From NCBI RefSeq assembly GCF_014332695.1, contig NZ_MBUA01000001.1, forward strand, positions 620,001 through 684,000: a stretch of DNA of 64,000 bases, read 5' to 3'. Position 1 is the first letter of the stretch. Every line of letters begins with the position of its first letter. The notes under the pieces are model-generated. The model did no database searches, was not told the origin of the DNA, and worked only from the letters and a program-made list of their open reading frames with translations. The DNA is from Flavihumibacter stibioxidans. GTDB taxonomy: Bacteria > Bacteroidota > Bacteroidia > Chitinophagales > Chitinophagaceae. The position numbers and the translations under genes were made by a program. Shown here piece by piece: positions 26,700 to 35,519 of the stretch.

Positions 26700-27968
26700 A
26701 TGGCAAAACTCATAACCACACTTCTTTTAATTGTTTTTTATTATCCGCTGGCAGCTCAGGACACCACCCAGCAAATAGTTCCCGGAAGAAAAAATGACCC
26801 GCAGCATTTCAAGAAACCTTATGTAATTCTTATTTCGGCTGATGGTTTTCGTTATGATTATGCCGATAAGTACCCTGCCCCGAATTTGCGCAGGCTTCGA
26901 CGCAAGGGAGTACAGGCCAGCAGTATGTTACCTTCCTTCCCCAGTGTTACCTTTCCCAACCATTATACCCTCGCCACAGGGCTTTACCCATCCCACCACG
27001 GACTGGTGTACAACCAGTTTTATGACCGGCAGAAACAACAGACATATGCCGTGGGAAACCGTGCGGTGGTGGAAGACGGAAGCTGGTATGGCGGTACGCC
27101 GCTCTGGGTGCTGGCAGAGAAAAACCGGATGCTGAGTGCTTCCTATCATTTTGTGGGAACCGAAGCACCGATACAGAACGCCTATCCCACTTACTGGTAC
27201 AGGTATAATGAAACCACCGATATTCAATTCAGGATCAGCAAGGTGGTGGAATGGCTGCAACTGCCGGAAGACAAAAGACCGCATTTCATCAGTTTCTATT
27301 TTCCTGAAGCAGATCATGCCGGACATCGTTATGGTCCGGATTCGAAGCAAACGGCTGATGCCGTGGCATATGTTGACAAATACACCGGTGAACTGGTGAA
27401 AAAAGTTTCTGCCCTGGGACTCCCGGTAAATTTTGTGTTTGTGTCAGATCATGGAATGGGTACGGTGGATACAGTAACCCGAATCAATATTGCCGCGATG
27501 GTGGATACGTCGCGATTTATCATCCGCGGTGGAAATGTTATCCTGCACCTGTATGCGAAAGACAGTTCTGCCATTCAACCAGCTTATACAGCGCTGAAGG
27601 AAAAGGAAAACGGATTTCGGGTATATATGCCTGATGAAACACCCGCCCAATGGCATTATAGAAAATCAGATGATCACTTTGGAAGGTTCGGTGATATCAT
27701 CGTGGTACCGGAATACCCAAAAGTACTGAGCAGTTATACTGGGGGCATTTCACCTGGCGCGCATGGTTTTGACCCGGCGCTGAAGGAAATGCATGCCAGT
27801 TTCTACGCATGGGGGCCACAGATCAAAAAAAGAAAACGCATAACTTCCTTTGAAAATGTTCACGTGTATCCCTTTATCTGCCGGATACTGGGGCTTACCC
27901 CGCCGGCTGAGATCGATGGAGACGGCAATGTGCTGGAAGCGATATATTATCCCCGGCCTGGTAATTAA
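26700..27968 (+). CDS. Secreted type I phosphodiesterase / nucleotide pyrophosphatase (ENPP family)
   Basis: 422 aa from the ATG 26700, which opens a signal peptide (MAKLITTLLLIVFYYPLAAQ); the ATG at 26670 is an alternative. All two-zinc alkaline-phosphatase-superfamily ligands are recognisable: Asp in ILISADGFRYDY, the Thr nucleophile in FPSVTFPNHYTLATG, EADHAGHRYGPDS (Asp and His), FVSDHGMG (Asp-His) and the late His in SPGAHGFDPALKEMH. It should hydrolyse phosphodiester or pyrophosphate bonds of nucleotides or phospholipids in the periplasm. It converges on the GH2-GH53 gene with five bases between stops. Confidence 0.93.
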   Translation: MAKLITTLLLIVFYYPLAAQDTTQQIVPGRKNDPQHFKKPYVILISADGFRYDYADKYPAPNLRRLRRKGVQASSMLPSFPSVTFPNHYTLATGLYPSHHGLVYNQFYDRQKQQTYAVGNRAVVEDGSWYGGTPLWVLAEKNRMLSASYHFVGTEAPIQNAYPTYWYRYNETTDIQFRISKVVEWLQLPEDKRPHFISFYFPEADHAGHRYGPDSKQTADAVAYVDKYTGELVKKVSALGLPVNFVFVSDHGMGTVDTVTRINIAAMVDTSRFIIRGGNVILHLYAKDSSAIQPAYTALKEKENGFRVYMPDETPAQWHYRKSDDHFGRFGDIIVVPEYPKVLSSYTGGISPGAHGFDPALKEMHASFYAWGPQIKKRKRITSFENVHVYPFICRILGLTPPAEIDGDGNVLEAIYYPRPGN

Positions 27969-27973
27969 AGCCA

Positions 27974-30900
27974 TTATTGGTTCAATAGATACTTCCGGCT
28001 GATTTCATCATATAGTTTCAGGTAATCATTTGATTTACCCTGCCTGTCAAACACAGATTCCCAGGTGCTCAATGGTTCCCAGATACAGGAACCCTTTCCT
28101 TTTCCATTGGGCAGTTCAAAAACGAGTTTGTTTACTTCCTGTTTTTTCGCGGAATATTCCACTATGATAATGTCCTTATCAAAACGGCGGATCAGGTCAT
28201 GCATATTGTCGCGCAGATCATCTAATGTACCATGCCATTTGGGATAATAGGATAGTCCGATGACATCGATCGGAACGCCACGCTTCATCATATTGTCTAC
28301 AAAGAATACGGTTTCCTCGTTCTGTCCGCCAAGAGCCACGTGCAGCATCATTACAATGGATGGATCCACGGATTTTACCGCCGCGGTACCGGCATTCAGC
28401 AACTGCGCCAGGGTATCGAGGTGCTGCACGCTTCCTTCAGGCCATACGATACCATGGTTGATCTCATTACCTACCTGCACCATATCGGGTGTGGTTCCCT
28501 GTTGCTTTAACTCAGTTATTACTGTGCGGGTATAATCATACAGTGACTTTTTCAGCTGCCCAAAATCCAGGTTCCGCCAGGCCGCAGGTTTGTATTGCTT
28601 TCCGGGATCGGCCCAGTAGTCGCTGTAATGAAAATCAAGCAGCAGTTTCATGCCGGCGTCCTTCACCCTTTTGGCCATTCTTTTGGTATGGTCGAGGTTG
28701 CAGTATCCTTTTCCCGGCGCATAACCACTGTCCCTCGCCGGATCGTTGAAAATACGTAGTCTTACATAATTGAATCCGTGGTCTTTCAATATTTGTATGG
28801 CATCTTTTTCTACACCTTTATCTGAAAATTTAACTCCCTGTTCCTCCAACTGAGGCAGGAAAGAGATGTCAGCACCAAGCATCCGGCTTGATTCACGTGG
28901 CTTTGCTGCTTCGCCTTTCAGCGAATAGGCAGCATCGTTAGTGATACTCGCCATGCTACCCGGAGAAACCGTAATAATATCGGTGGAACCGCTCCATAGT
29001 CCGGCAGCTTTCGCTTCAAATTTTATCAGTCCGGGTTCTTTTGAAGCCTGTACAATCACCTGGCATTTCCCGTTAAAGGCAGACCGCTGCCAGGCACCGT
29101 CCACACATTTATCGGGTTCGTGGCTACTGGGATCACCATTTCCCACCCCTATGATTTTACCAGGACCGCTGATGTCAAACCGGATCATATTATTGGCATC
29201 GGGCACTTCGCGGCCTTCGCGGTCGATGATCGAAACATTCATTACAGTGGCGTCCTGTCCGTCTGCCAGCATGGTTGTTTTATAAGGTGTCAGTACCACT
29301 TCAAAGGGCTGCGAGGTCGTTTCAACCCTGGCGGTTAATTTCTTTCCGCGTTTGTAAGCAATGGCTTCCAGTTTTCCGGGTTCATATATCACTTTCCACT
29401 GCAGGTGCCCATTACGGGGCATGTCCTTTTTCCCCTGGCTTTTACCGTTCAGGAAAAGTTCCACATTATCGGCATTGCTGTTCACCCATACATCGATTTC
29501 CTGGCCGCGCTTGTCGGGCCAGTTCCAGTGCGGGGAAATATGCAGTACATCGTTGTCGGTCCACCAGCTCTGGTAGTAGTAATAAATGTTTTTCGGGAAG
29601 CCGCATACATCCATTACCCCGAAATGGGAATTGATATTGGGCCACTTGAAGGGAGTAGGTTCACCGCGGTAATCGAAACCCGTCCAGATAAAACCACCCA
29701 GCCAGAACTTGTTGTCCGCGGCCAGTTTCCACCAGGTTTCGGCTGTACTGGCCCACCAGGGCGCGGTGATATCCTGGTCGGGCAGATAGGCACGGATACT
29801 ATCGGTTTCATAGATGCCACGGGTGGTAACTGTGCTTCCCATTTCAGTGCCGAGGATCGGCTGGGTGGGGTGATCACGGTGGTAATCGGCCACTGCGAAC
29901 TGGCGATAATTAAAACTCCGGACGGGCACCACTTCATTCACCCCCCGGAACATATTGCCCAGGTCGGCGGCATAGGTGGAAATACGGGTGGGATCCAATT
30001 CTTTTTGTTTGGCCAGCAGGGTTTGTGCAATGCGTTTGCCGTTGGAGTTGGTATGGATCCAGCCTTCTTCATTTCCGATGCTCCACATGAATACGGAGGG
30101 ATGATTTCTGTCGCGCAGGATGAGCTGCTCAAACTGGTCGAGGTACTCCTTACTGCTGTTCAGCAAACGCTGTTCATCCATCACCAGCATACCCAGGCTG
30201 TCGCAGGCATCCAGCAGTTCGGGCGTGGGGGCGTTATGACTGGTGCGATAGGCATTGGAACCCATATTTTTCAGGAGGCGGATGCGATAGTACTGCATGT
30301 AATCGGGAAGGGCGCTGCCCAGTCCGGCGTGATCCTGGTGGTTATTGGCACCTTTTATTTTCAGGTATTTGCCATTCAGGAAAAAGCCTTCCTTAGCATC
30401 AAAACGGATGGTGCGGATGCCAAACCTTTCTTTACGGGTATCCACGATGGCACTGCCGGATTTCACTTCAGACACCACCCGGTACAGATATGGATCTTCA
30501 AGTTCCCACAAACGTGGATTGGTTACTGTTAGTTGCTGTTTGATGGTAGTTTTTCCATTAGCCTGCAGTGTTAATGGCACTGCCTTTGATTGTGCAATGA
30601 TTTTACCATCGCGGGTGGTGATATAGGTGTAAACTGAACAGTTGGCTGTTTCGTAGTGTTTGTTTTGAACAGTAGTTTCGATGCCTACCGTAGCGCGTGC
30701 ATCATTCACAGACGTATAAACGAAAAGACCATCTTCCGGAATGCTGATATTATTGTATTGCCGGAGCCATACGTGGCGGTAGATGCCTGCCCCTTCGTAG
30801 AACCAGCCCTCGTACTGGGTGGCATCAACCCTTACCACCAGTACATTTTCGCGGTCGAACCGGATATAATCGGTGATATCATAGGAAGCGCCCACATACC

Positions 30901-31372
30901 CGCTTTGATTATTGCCGACAAAAAATCCGTTGATCCAGATATTGGCATTGCGGAAAATGCCATCGAATTGTATGTTGAAACGACTGCCGGAATCAGAAGA
31001 AGCCACGTTGAATTTCTTACGGTACCAACCAATGCTGGTTTCGGGGAAATAACCACCCACGGGTTTGTATCCATGGGATTGCACATCAAAACTTGTGTGG
31101 TTGGCAAAAGGCAGTTCCACGGCCCAGTCGTGCGGAATATCCAGTTTTCGCCAGCTGCTGTCGTTATAAGCGGGGTCGATGGCTGTTCCTGCAGCGCCGC
31201 CGCTTTTGGAAAAGATGGTGGCCAGGCTATAGTTGAAATCCTTTTCAGGGTTGGCGGCGTGTCCAAAATGAAAGGACCAGTTTTCATCGAAGTTGATTTT
31301 TTTCTGTGCGCCTGCCTGAAAAACAGAAAGCGTCAGGATCAAACTGCAATAAAACATCCTGATGGTTGTCAT
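27974..31372 (-). CDS. GH2 beta-galactosidase fused to GH53 endo-beta-1,4-galactanase
   Basis: 1132 aa from the ATG at 31370-31372, which opens a signal peptide ending near QAGAQ; the frame extends upstream without a good start. Residues ~25-610 are a GH2 enzyme: sugar-binding domain (WRKLDIPHDWAVELPF), immunoglobulin-like domain, then the TIM barrel with acid/base Glu435 (WSIGNEEGW) and nucleophile Glu510 (ILGTEMGSTVTTRG). Beta-sandwich domains follow (about 640-840, VWVNSNADNVELFLNG). Residues ~855-1132 are a complete GH53 domain: LGADISFLPQLEEQGVKF, YVRLRIFNDP, LLLDFHYSDYWADPGKQ, acid/base Glu970 (QVGNEINHGI) and nucleophile Glu1072 (IIVEYSAKK). The fusion pairs endo-cleavage of beta-1,4-galactan with exo-removal of galactose. 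No SusCD pair is adjacent. Confidence 0.93.
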   Translation of the reverse strand: MTTIRMFYCSLILTLSVFQAGAQKKINFDENWSFHFGHAANPEKDFNYSLATIFSKSGGAAGTAIDPAYNDSSWRKLDIPHDWAVELPFANHTSFDVQSHGYKPVGGYFPETSIGWYRKKFNVASSDSGSRFNIQFDGIFRNANIWINGFFVGNNQSGYVGASYDITDYIRFDRENVLVVRVDATQYEGWFYEGAGIYRHVWLRQYNNISIPEDGLFVYTSVNDARATVGIETTVQNKHYETANCSVYTYITTRDGKIIAQSKAVPLTLQANGKTTIKQQLTVTNPRLWELEDPYLYRVVSEVKSGSAIVDTRKERFGIRTIRFDAKEGFFLNGKYLKIKGANNHQDHAGLGSALPDYMQYYRIRLLKNMGSNAYRTSHNAPTPELLDACDSLGMLVMDEQRLLNSSKEYLDQFEQLILRDRNHPSVFMWSIGNEEGWIHTNSNGKRIAQTLLAKQKELDPTRISTYAADLGNMFRGVNEVVPVRSFNYRQFAVADYHRDHPTQPILGTEMGSTVTTRGIYETDSIRAYLPDQDITAPWWASTAETWWKLAADNKFWLGGFIWTGFDYRGEPTPFKWPNINSHFGVMDVCGFPKNIYYYYQSWWTDNDVLHISPHWNWPDKRGQEIDVWVNSNADNVELFLNGKSQGKKDMPRNGHLQWKVIYEPGKLEAIAYKRGKKLTARVETTSQPFEVVLTPYKTTMLADGQDATVMNVSIIDREGREVPDANNMIRFDISGPGKIIGVGNGDPSSHEPDKCVDGAWQRSAFNGKCQVIVQASKEPGLIKFEAKAAGLWSGSTDIITVSPGSMASITNDAAYSLKGEAAKPRESSRMLGADISFLPQLEEQGVKFSDKGVEKDAIQILKDHGFNYVRLRIFNDPARDSGYAPGKGYCNLDHTKRMAKRVKDAGMKLLLDFHYSDYWADPGKQYKPAAWRNLDFGQLKKSLYDYTRTVITELKQQGTTPDMVQVGNEINHGIVWPEGSVQHLDTLAQLLNAGTAAVKSVDPSIVMMLHVALGGQNEETVFFVDNMMKRGVPIDVIGLSYYPKWHGTLDDLRDNMHDLIRRFDKDIIIVEYSAKKQEVNKLVFELPNGKGKGSCIWEPLSTWESVFDRQGKSNDYLKLYDEISRKYLLNQ

Positions 31373-31453
31373 GGGTGCTGTTTTAAGTGTCAATTTGCAC
31401 ATTATTACTGATATCTGGCAGGGAATAGTAAAAAAATCCCCCAATAGGGTGGC

Positions 31454-32299
31454 TTATAATCGTATCCGGTAAGATGTACTCAGTTTGATAAATGGCCCAT
31501 CGCCCATATCCACCTGGGTGAGATACTCCTTCTTTTGAATACCTGTCCGTAATTTCCTTGCGATGCCGTAACCTGGTTCCAGTGTAATGCAGAGGCGTTT
31601 GGCCGGGTAATAATCCACATACAGCGAAAGCTGGTTATCATCTATCCGGAGATATTGGCCGTTGGACATCCGGAAACTATTGGTCAGCGCCCGGAAAGTA
31701 ATACCTCCATAAAATTTCTTAGTCCATTCGTGCTCAAAGGTCATTCTTCCAGGAAGGAGACCGAAGAGATAATTCTTTTCATCGATCCGCCAGTCAGCAC
31801 CCAGCAGCGGCCACATGAACAGGCCAAAGAAATCAGCATTTGTATACAAGCCCAAACGGAATTTCTGCTTTGGCTTCCTCGCAAAACTGACAAAGGCGGC
31901 ACCTCCCATCTGAAAGGTTTGATCACCAAAGAGTTTTTCTCCATTCCAGCGAAGGGTAGGGATAACCGTTAGTGACCATTTTGATTCCTGCAGGGGAATG
32001 ATCAGTCCGATCGGAAAAACAAGGCTGCGAACGGTCGGGTAAATCTCTTCCTTACCGGCCGAATCTATGCGCCATTGTTCGTAATAGGGACTGAGAAGCA
32101 GGTAGGAATTATTACTGATTTTGAGTGGTATATCCGACCCGGCCCAGAAGTGACTAAAAGGAGTAGCTGCTGCTTTATTGTTCCGAAAACCATAGGTATA
32201 CCTGAGTTGAAATGGATCCACATATGGTTGTGACCAAAGTTCTGCCGAAATCAACAGTGCAAAGGTCAACAACAGCCAGGTCCGCGATCTTGAATTCAT
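31454..32299 (-). CDS. Outer-membrane beta-barrel protein, possibly DUF6268 family
   Basis: 281 aa from the ATG at 32297-32299, which opens a signal peptide ending near ELWSQ. The rest alternates aromatic and polar residues in barrel strands (FQLRYTYGFRNN, YLLLSPYYEQWRIDS, WSLTVIPTLRWNGEKLFG, LSLYVDYYPAKRLCITLEPG). The match to DUF6268 is from memory and uncertain. Its ATG overlaps the stop of the upstream MFS gene (ATGA), so it is probably translated with the transporter. Confidence 0.7.
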   Translation of the reverse strand: MNSRSRTWLLLTFALLISAELWSQPYVDPFQLRYTYGFRNNKAAATPFSHFWAGSDIPLKISNNSYLLLSPYYEQWRIDSAGKEEIYPTVRSLVFPIGLIIPLQESKWSLTVIPTLRWNGEKLFGDQTFQMGGAAFVSFARKPKQKFRLGLYTNADFFGLFMWPLLGADWRIDEKNYLFGLLPGRMTFEHEWTKKFYGGITFRALTNSFRMSNGQYLRIDDNQLSLYVDYYPAKRLCITLEPGYGIARKLRTGIQKKEYLTQVDMGDGPFIKLSTSYRIRL

Positions 32300-33633
32300 A
32301 TGGGTTTCTTTTGGTTGGTTAATGAATGGGGGTAGTGCAAGGAAGGTCTTTTTCTGTCTGCAATGATCAACAGGATCAATCCGATGGTGAACCAAATCGC
32401 CAGCGCCACGATCGAATTGCGCATACTGCCGGTAAGATTATCCAGGTATCCCCACATGACCAGTCCGCACATCATCGCCGTTTTCTCGCTGACATCGAAA
32501 AAACTGAAATAGCCGGCATTGTTGCCGGTTTCGGGGATCATTTTCGCATAAGTGGATCTTGAAAGAGACTGAATGCCTCCCATCACCAGCCCGATAAAAA
32601 ATGCAGCCATATAAAAATGCAATGGCGTAATAATGAAATAGCTGCCCGCACAGATCAGCATCCATAACCCTACGGCAATCATGAGTGCTTTCATATTTCC
32701 CGCTTTTTTGGATAGCCAGGCAAAAAGAAAGGCGCCTCCAATTCCCAGGTATTCTAACAGCAACACTGTTAGGATGAGTTGTGTAATGCCGAGGTGTATT
32801 TCTTTTTCACCAAAGGATGTGGCCATAAACATAACGGTCTGAACACCCATGATATAAAAGAAAAAGCTGAACAGGAATGTCCTGAGTTTTGGTTGTGCCC
32901 GCAACTGGTTCCATACTTTACGCAATTCCATATAACCGTTCAGGAAATTTCTCCCTTTGTTATCAGCAGCATACAGGCCTTTGGGCAATACATGCAGTGG
33001 TATCTGTGCAAACCCTATCCACCAGAAACCTGTAAGCAGGAAAGATAGCCTTGGAAATAAGGTATCGTCTTTGACGCCCAGTGCTTCCTGGTTCAGTATA
33101 AACACCAGGTTCAGGATCAGCAAGGTGGTTGCCCCGATATACCCGAAGGAAAATCCCCTTGCGCTGACTTTATCCTGCCTGTCTTCGGTTGCAATAGCGG
33201 GCAGGTAGGCATTATAGAAAACAATGCTTCCCGAGTACCCTATTGTAGCCAGCATCATTCCCCCAAGGCCAAGGTAAACGAGGGAGGGACCCGTAAAAAA
33301 GAAAAGCAGCATGCAACCGATCGCCCCTGTATAGCAGAAGAACTTCAAATAGGACCGGTGATTGCCGCTGTAATCTGAAATGGAGGAAAGCAAAGGTGAG
33401 ATCAGGGCCACCAGGCCGAAGGAAAGTCCCAGGTTAATGGAATAGGCTGCAGTATTTTCGATACCTGATCCGAAGAACCCGATCCTGGTGGAGCCGTCAA
33501 CTTTTGTAATGGAGTTATAGTAAGCGGGGAAAATAGCGGAAGCAATAACCAGGGCATAGGCAGAATTTGCCCAGTCGTACATGGCCCAGGCATTGATCGT
33601 TTTCCGATTGTTCCTGGGAACAGGAACCTGCAT
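32296..33633 (-). CDS. MFS transporter, UMF1 (Atg22-like) type
   Basis: 445 aa from the ATG at 33631-33633; an ATG eight codons upstream (33657) is possible. The family motif NNRKTINAWAMYDWANSAYALV precedes the first of about 12 membrane segments (reported here only as the start NNRK and WAMYDWANSAYA). SRSTYAKMIPETGNNAGYFS in the C-terminal half is the conserved UMF1 loop with the acidic Pro-Glu, followed by FFDVSEKTAM. Substrate unknown; the related yeast protein exports amino acids from the vacuole. Coupled by a 4-base overlap to a beta-barrel gene, suggesting a two-membrane transport role, which is inference. Confidence 0.9.
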   Translation of the reverse strand: MQVPVPRNNRKTINAWAMYDWANSAYALVIASAIFPAYYNSITKVDGSTRIGFFGSGIENTAAYSINLGLSFGLVALISPLLSSISDYSGNHRSYLKFFCYTGAIGCMLLFFFTGPSLVYLGLGGMMLATIGYSGSIVFYNAYLPAIATEDRQDKVSARGFSFGYIGATTLLILNLVFILNQEALGVKDDTLFPRLSFLLTGFWWIGFAQIPLHVLPKGLYAADNKGRNFLNGYMELRKVWNQLRAQPKLRTFLFSFFFYIMGVQTVMFMATSFGEKEIHLGITQLILTVLLLEYLGIGGAFLFAWLSKKAGNMKALMIAVGLWMLICAGSYFIITPLHFYMAAFFIGLVMGGIQSLSRSTYAKMIPETGNNAGYFSFFDVSEKTAMMCGLVMWGYLDNLTGSMRNSIVALAIWFTIGLILLIIADRKRPSLHYPHSLTNQKKPI

Positions 33634-33748
33634 TGAATGATCGGATAATACTAACATATTAAATGCCGGATACGTATAAACGCATTACGACCTTTAAATT
33701 AGTTGAATCATTTGACCTGCAGCATGATTTAGATCATGATTCATTAAG

Positions 33749-34495
33749 TCAGTACCATTTTCTGATCCTCACATCGATTGCAGGGTTGCCGGCTTTCACG
33801 ATCCGCGCAAATTCATTGACATCGCTGAAGCCGCCGGGCTGGCGGAAATGGAAGGGATAGACGATGGCGGGTTTGAATGCCAGCACCGCACCAGCAGCCT
33901 GGTTGATATCCATGGTAAAAGGCTTGTTCATGCAAATGAAAGCGATATCAATCGCTTTGAGAGTGCGCATTTCAGGAATATCTTCCGTGTCACCGGAAAT
34001 GTATACCCGCTTACCACCCAGGTTCAGCACATAGCCATTACCGCGCCCCTTTGGGTGACGCACGCCTGGTGTATCGGGCAGGTTGTACATGGGCAGGGCT
34101 GTGATTTCAATGCCTTTGAAGGAGGTGGTGGCATTGTTGGGTAACACTTGCAGGTTTGTTGTTTCCGGAAGAAAAGCTGCAGCCCGGTCTTTTACCGCCT
34201 GCGGGAGGATCAGGGTGGCTTTTCTCAGGTCAAGGTTCACCAGGGTGCTGCTGTCCATATGGTCGCCATGGATATCTGTGATCAGTACCAGATCGGGTTG
34301 ACCCATGGCTTCATAGCGCTGTGCTCCGCCATAGGGATCGATAGCGATGGCAAGTCCGTTCCATTTCAGCCAAAGGGAGCCATGGTACACGGGATGTACG
34401 TCCAGCCGGCCTTTGCCGGTTCCATAGGAATCACTTTGTGCCATAGTCCGGAAGCCGGCAATAACCAGGAGGACTAATAGAAGAGTTTTTTTCAT
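33749..34495 (-). CDS. Periplasmic metallo-beta-lactamase-fold hydrolase
   Basis: 248 aa with a signal peptide ending near RTMAQ. The fold is recognised from VYHGSLWLKWNGLAIAIDPY, LVLITDIHGDHMDSSTLVNL, KRVYISGDTEDIPEM and PAIVYPFHFRQPGG. The usual HxHxDH metal motif appears as DIHGDH, so the first His is replaced by Asp; this occurs in UPF0173-related proteins but leaves the metal site uncertain. Substrate unknown. It precedes the MFS gene on the same strand with a 115-base gap. Confidence 0.87.
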   Translation of the reverse strand: MKKTLLLVLLVIAGFRTMAQSDSYGTGKGRLDVHPVYHGSLWLKWNGLAIAIDPYGGAQRYEAMGQPDLVLITDIHGDHMDSSTLVNLDLRKATLILPQAVKDRAAAFLPETTNLQVLPNNATTSFKGIEITALPMYNLPDTPGVRHPKGRGNGYVLNLGGKRVYISGDTEDIPEMRTLKAIDIAFICMNKPFTMDINQAAGAVLAFKPAIVYPFHFRQPGGFSDVNEFARIVKAGNPAIDVRIRKWY

Positions 34496-34551
34496 AACAG
34501 TATAAAATCACGCTGGGATTCAGCAGTTTGCAGTTTTCAACATCCAACTTC

Positions 34552-35397
34552 TCAGAGCGCGTACAGGTATTTCAGGCTACCCGGCACCTGTTTATGTATG
34601 TGGCTGCTTTCATCCTCAATATATAACCAAACCAGTCCCGCTTTACGGGCCGCTTTCATCACTGCAGGAAAATTAACCTGGCCGGTTCCCACCATCACAT
34701 CATTTTCTGTGGATGTGCCGCCGGAGAAATCGCCCTTCACTCCTTTCCTCAGGTCTTTCACGTGCATGAGTTTGATCCTGGACCCATATTTCTTCAGCAG
34801 TTTAACCGGATCAACACCCGGGAACTGTGCCCACAAAAGATCCAGTTCAAAACTAACCCAGTCCGGGTTGGTGGAAGAAACGATCAGGTCAAAAAGATCA
34901 CCCTTTTCATAGGGAATAAATTCATAGCCATGGTTGTGATAACAAAAAGTAACGCCATATTTTTCTTTCAGGATTTTTCCGGCGCGGTTAAAATCCTCAG
35001 CTGCCTGCTTGGCCACTTCGGCATTGAATGGTCCTTTATGGGGAATCCAGGCCACCATCACAAAGGAGGCGCCCAGGGTTGTGGCATTCATACCTACTTC
35101 ATCAGTTTTGTTGACCAGGTCATCATAACTCGCGCCGAAGGAGGTGCAGACCATTCCTTTTTCATCCAGCAACTGCTTTATTTCGGAAGCCGTTTTCCCC
35201 CAGAGCGTATAGAGTTCCAGGTTGGTGAGCCCCATTTGTTTGATGGTATCCAGGGTCGCCGGTATATTGTGCTGGAAACTGTTCCGGAAGGTATACGCCT
35301 GTATTCCGATTCTAGATCTGATATGATCACCCAGGGACTGTGCCTTTGCGCCATACATGACGGAAGCACAAAAAAGTAATGCTACTAATTTTTTCAT
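34552..35397 (-). CDS. Secreted sugar-phosphate isomerase/epimerase-like TIM-barrel protein
   Basis: 281 aa with a signal peptide ending near GAKAQ. The xylose-isomerase-like barrel is visible in IGIQAYTFRNSFQHNIPATL, TNLELYTLWGKTASEIK, VTFCYHNHGYEFIPYEKGDL (metal His/Glu), VSFELDLLWAQFPGVDPVKL, IKLMHVKDLRKGVKGDF and LVWLYIEDESSHIHKQVP, which together provide Glu, Asp, His and Glu ligands for a divalent metal. Such exported relatives act on sugars or inositols in the periplasm. No sugar pathway gene is adjacent. Confidence 0.9.
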   Translation of the reverse strand: MKKLVALLFCASVMYGAKAQSLGDHIRSRIGIQAYTFRNSFQHNIPATLDTIKQMGLTNLELYTLWGKTASEIKQLLDEKGMVCTSFGASYDDLVNKTDEVGMNATTLGASFVMVAWIPHKGPFNAEVAKQAAEDFNRAGKILKEKYGVTFCYHNHGYEFIPYEKGDLFDLIVSSTNPDWVSFELDLLWAQFPGVDPVKLLKKYGSRIKLMHVKDLRKGVKGDFSGGTSTENDVMVGTGQVNFPAVMKAARKAGLVWLYIEDESSHIHKQVPGSLKYLYAL

Positions 35398-35435
35398 GAG
35401 AACCTGTTGTTTGGAACAATTTACTGAATCTTTTC

Positions 35436-35479
35436 AGGTGTCTGACATATGATGTCAGACACTACATGTCAGACACCTG
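35436..35479. repeat. Nested palindromic repeat, family B variant
   Basis: Outer arms CAGGTGTCTGACAT and ATGTCAGACACCTG enclose one more inverse half-site (ATGTCAGACAC). The half-site GTGTCTGACAT differs from the GCGTCTGACGT of the other two sites by two changes that compensate each other in the mini-hairpin. It lies between two same-strand genes. Confidence 0.82.
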
Positions 35480-35519
35480 CCCCACACATCCCCCTGATAG
35501 CCGGATATTTTCCTGAGCT

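Noticed and set aside
29405-30532. A 375-codon open frame on the plus strand
   Set aside because: It lies wholly antisense to the GH2 domain, which has intact catalytic motifs; its translation has no recognisable domain and reflects codon bias of the real gene.
30656-31411. A 251-codon plus-strand frame near the start of the GH2-GH53 gene
   Set aside because: Antisense shadow of the signal peptide and sugar-binding domain.
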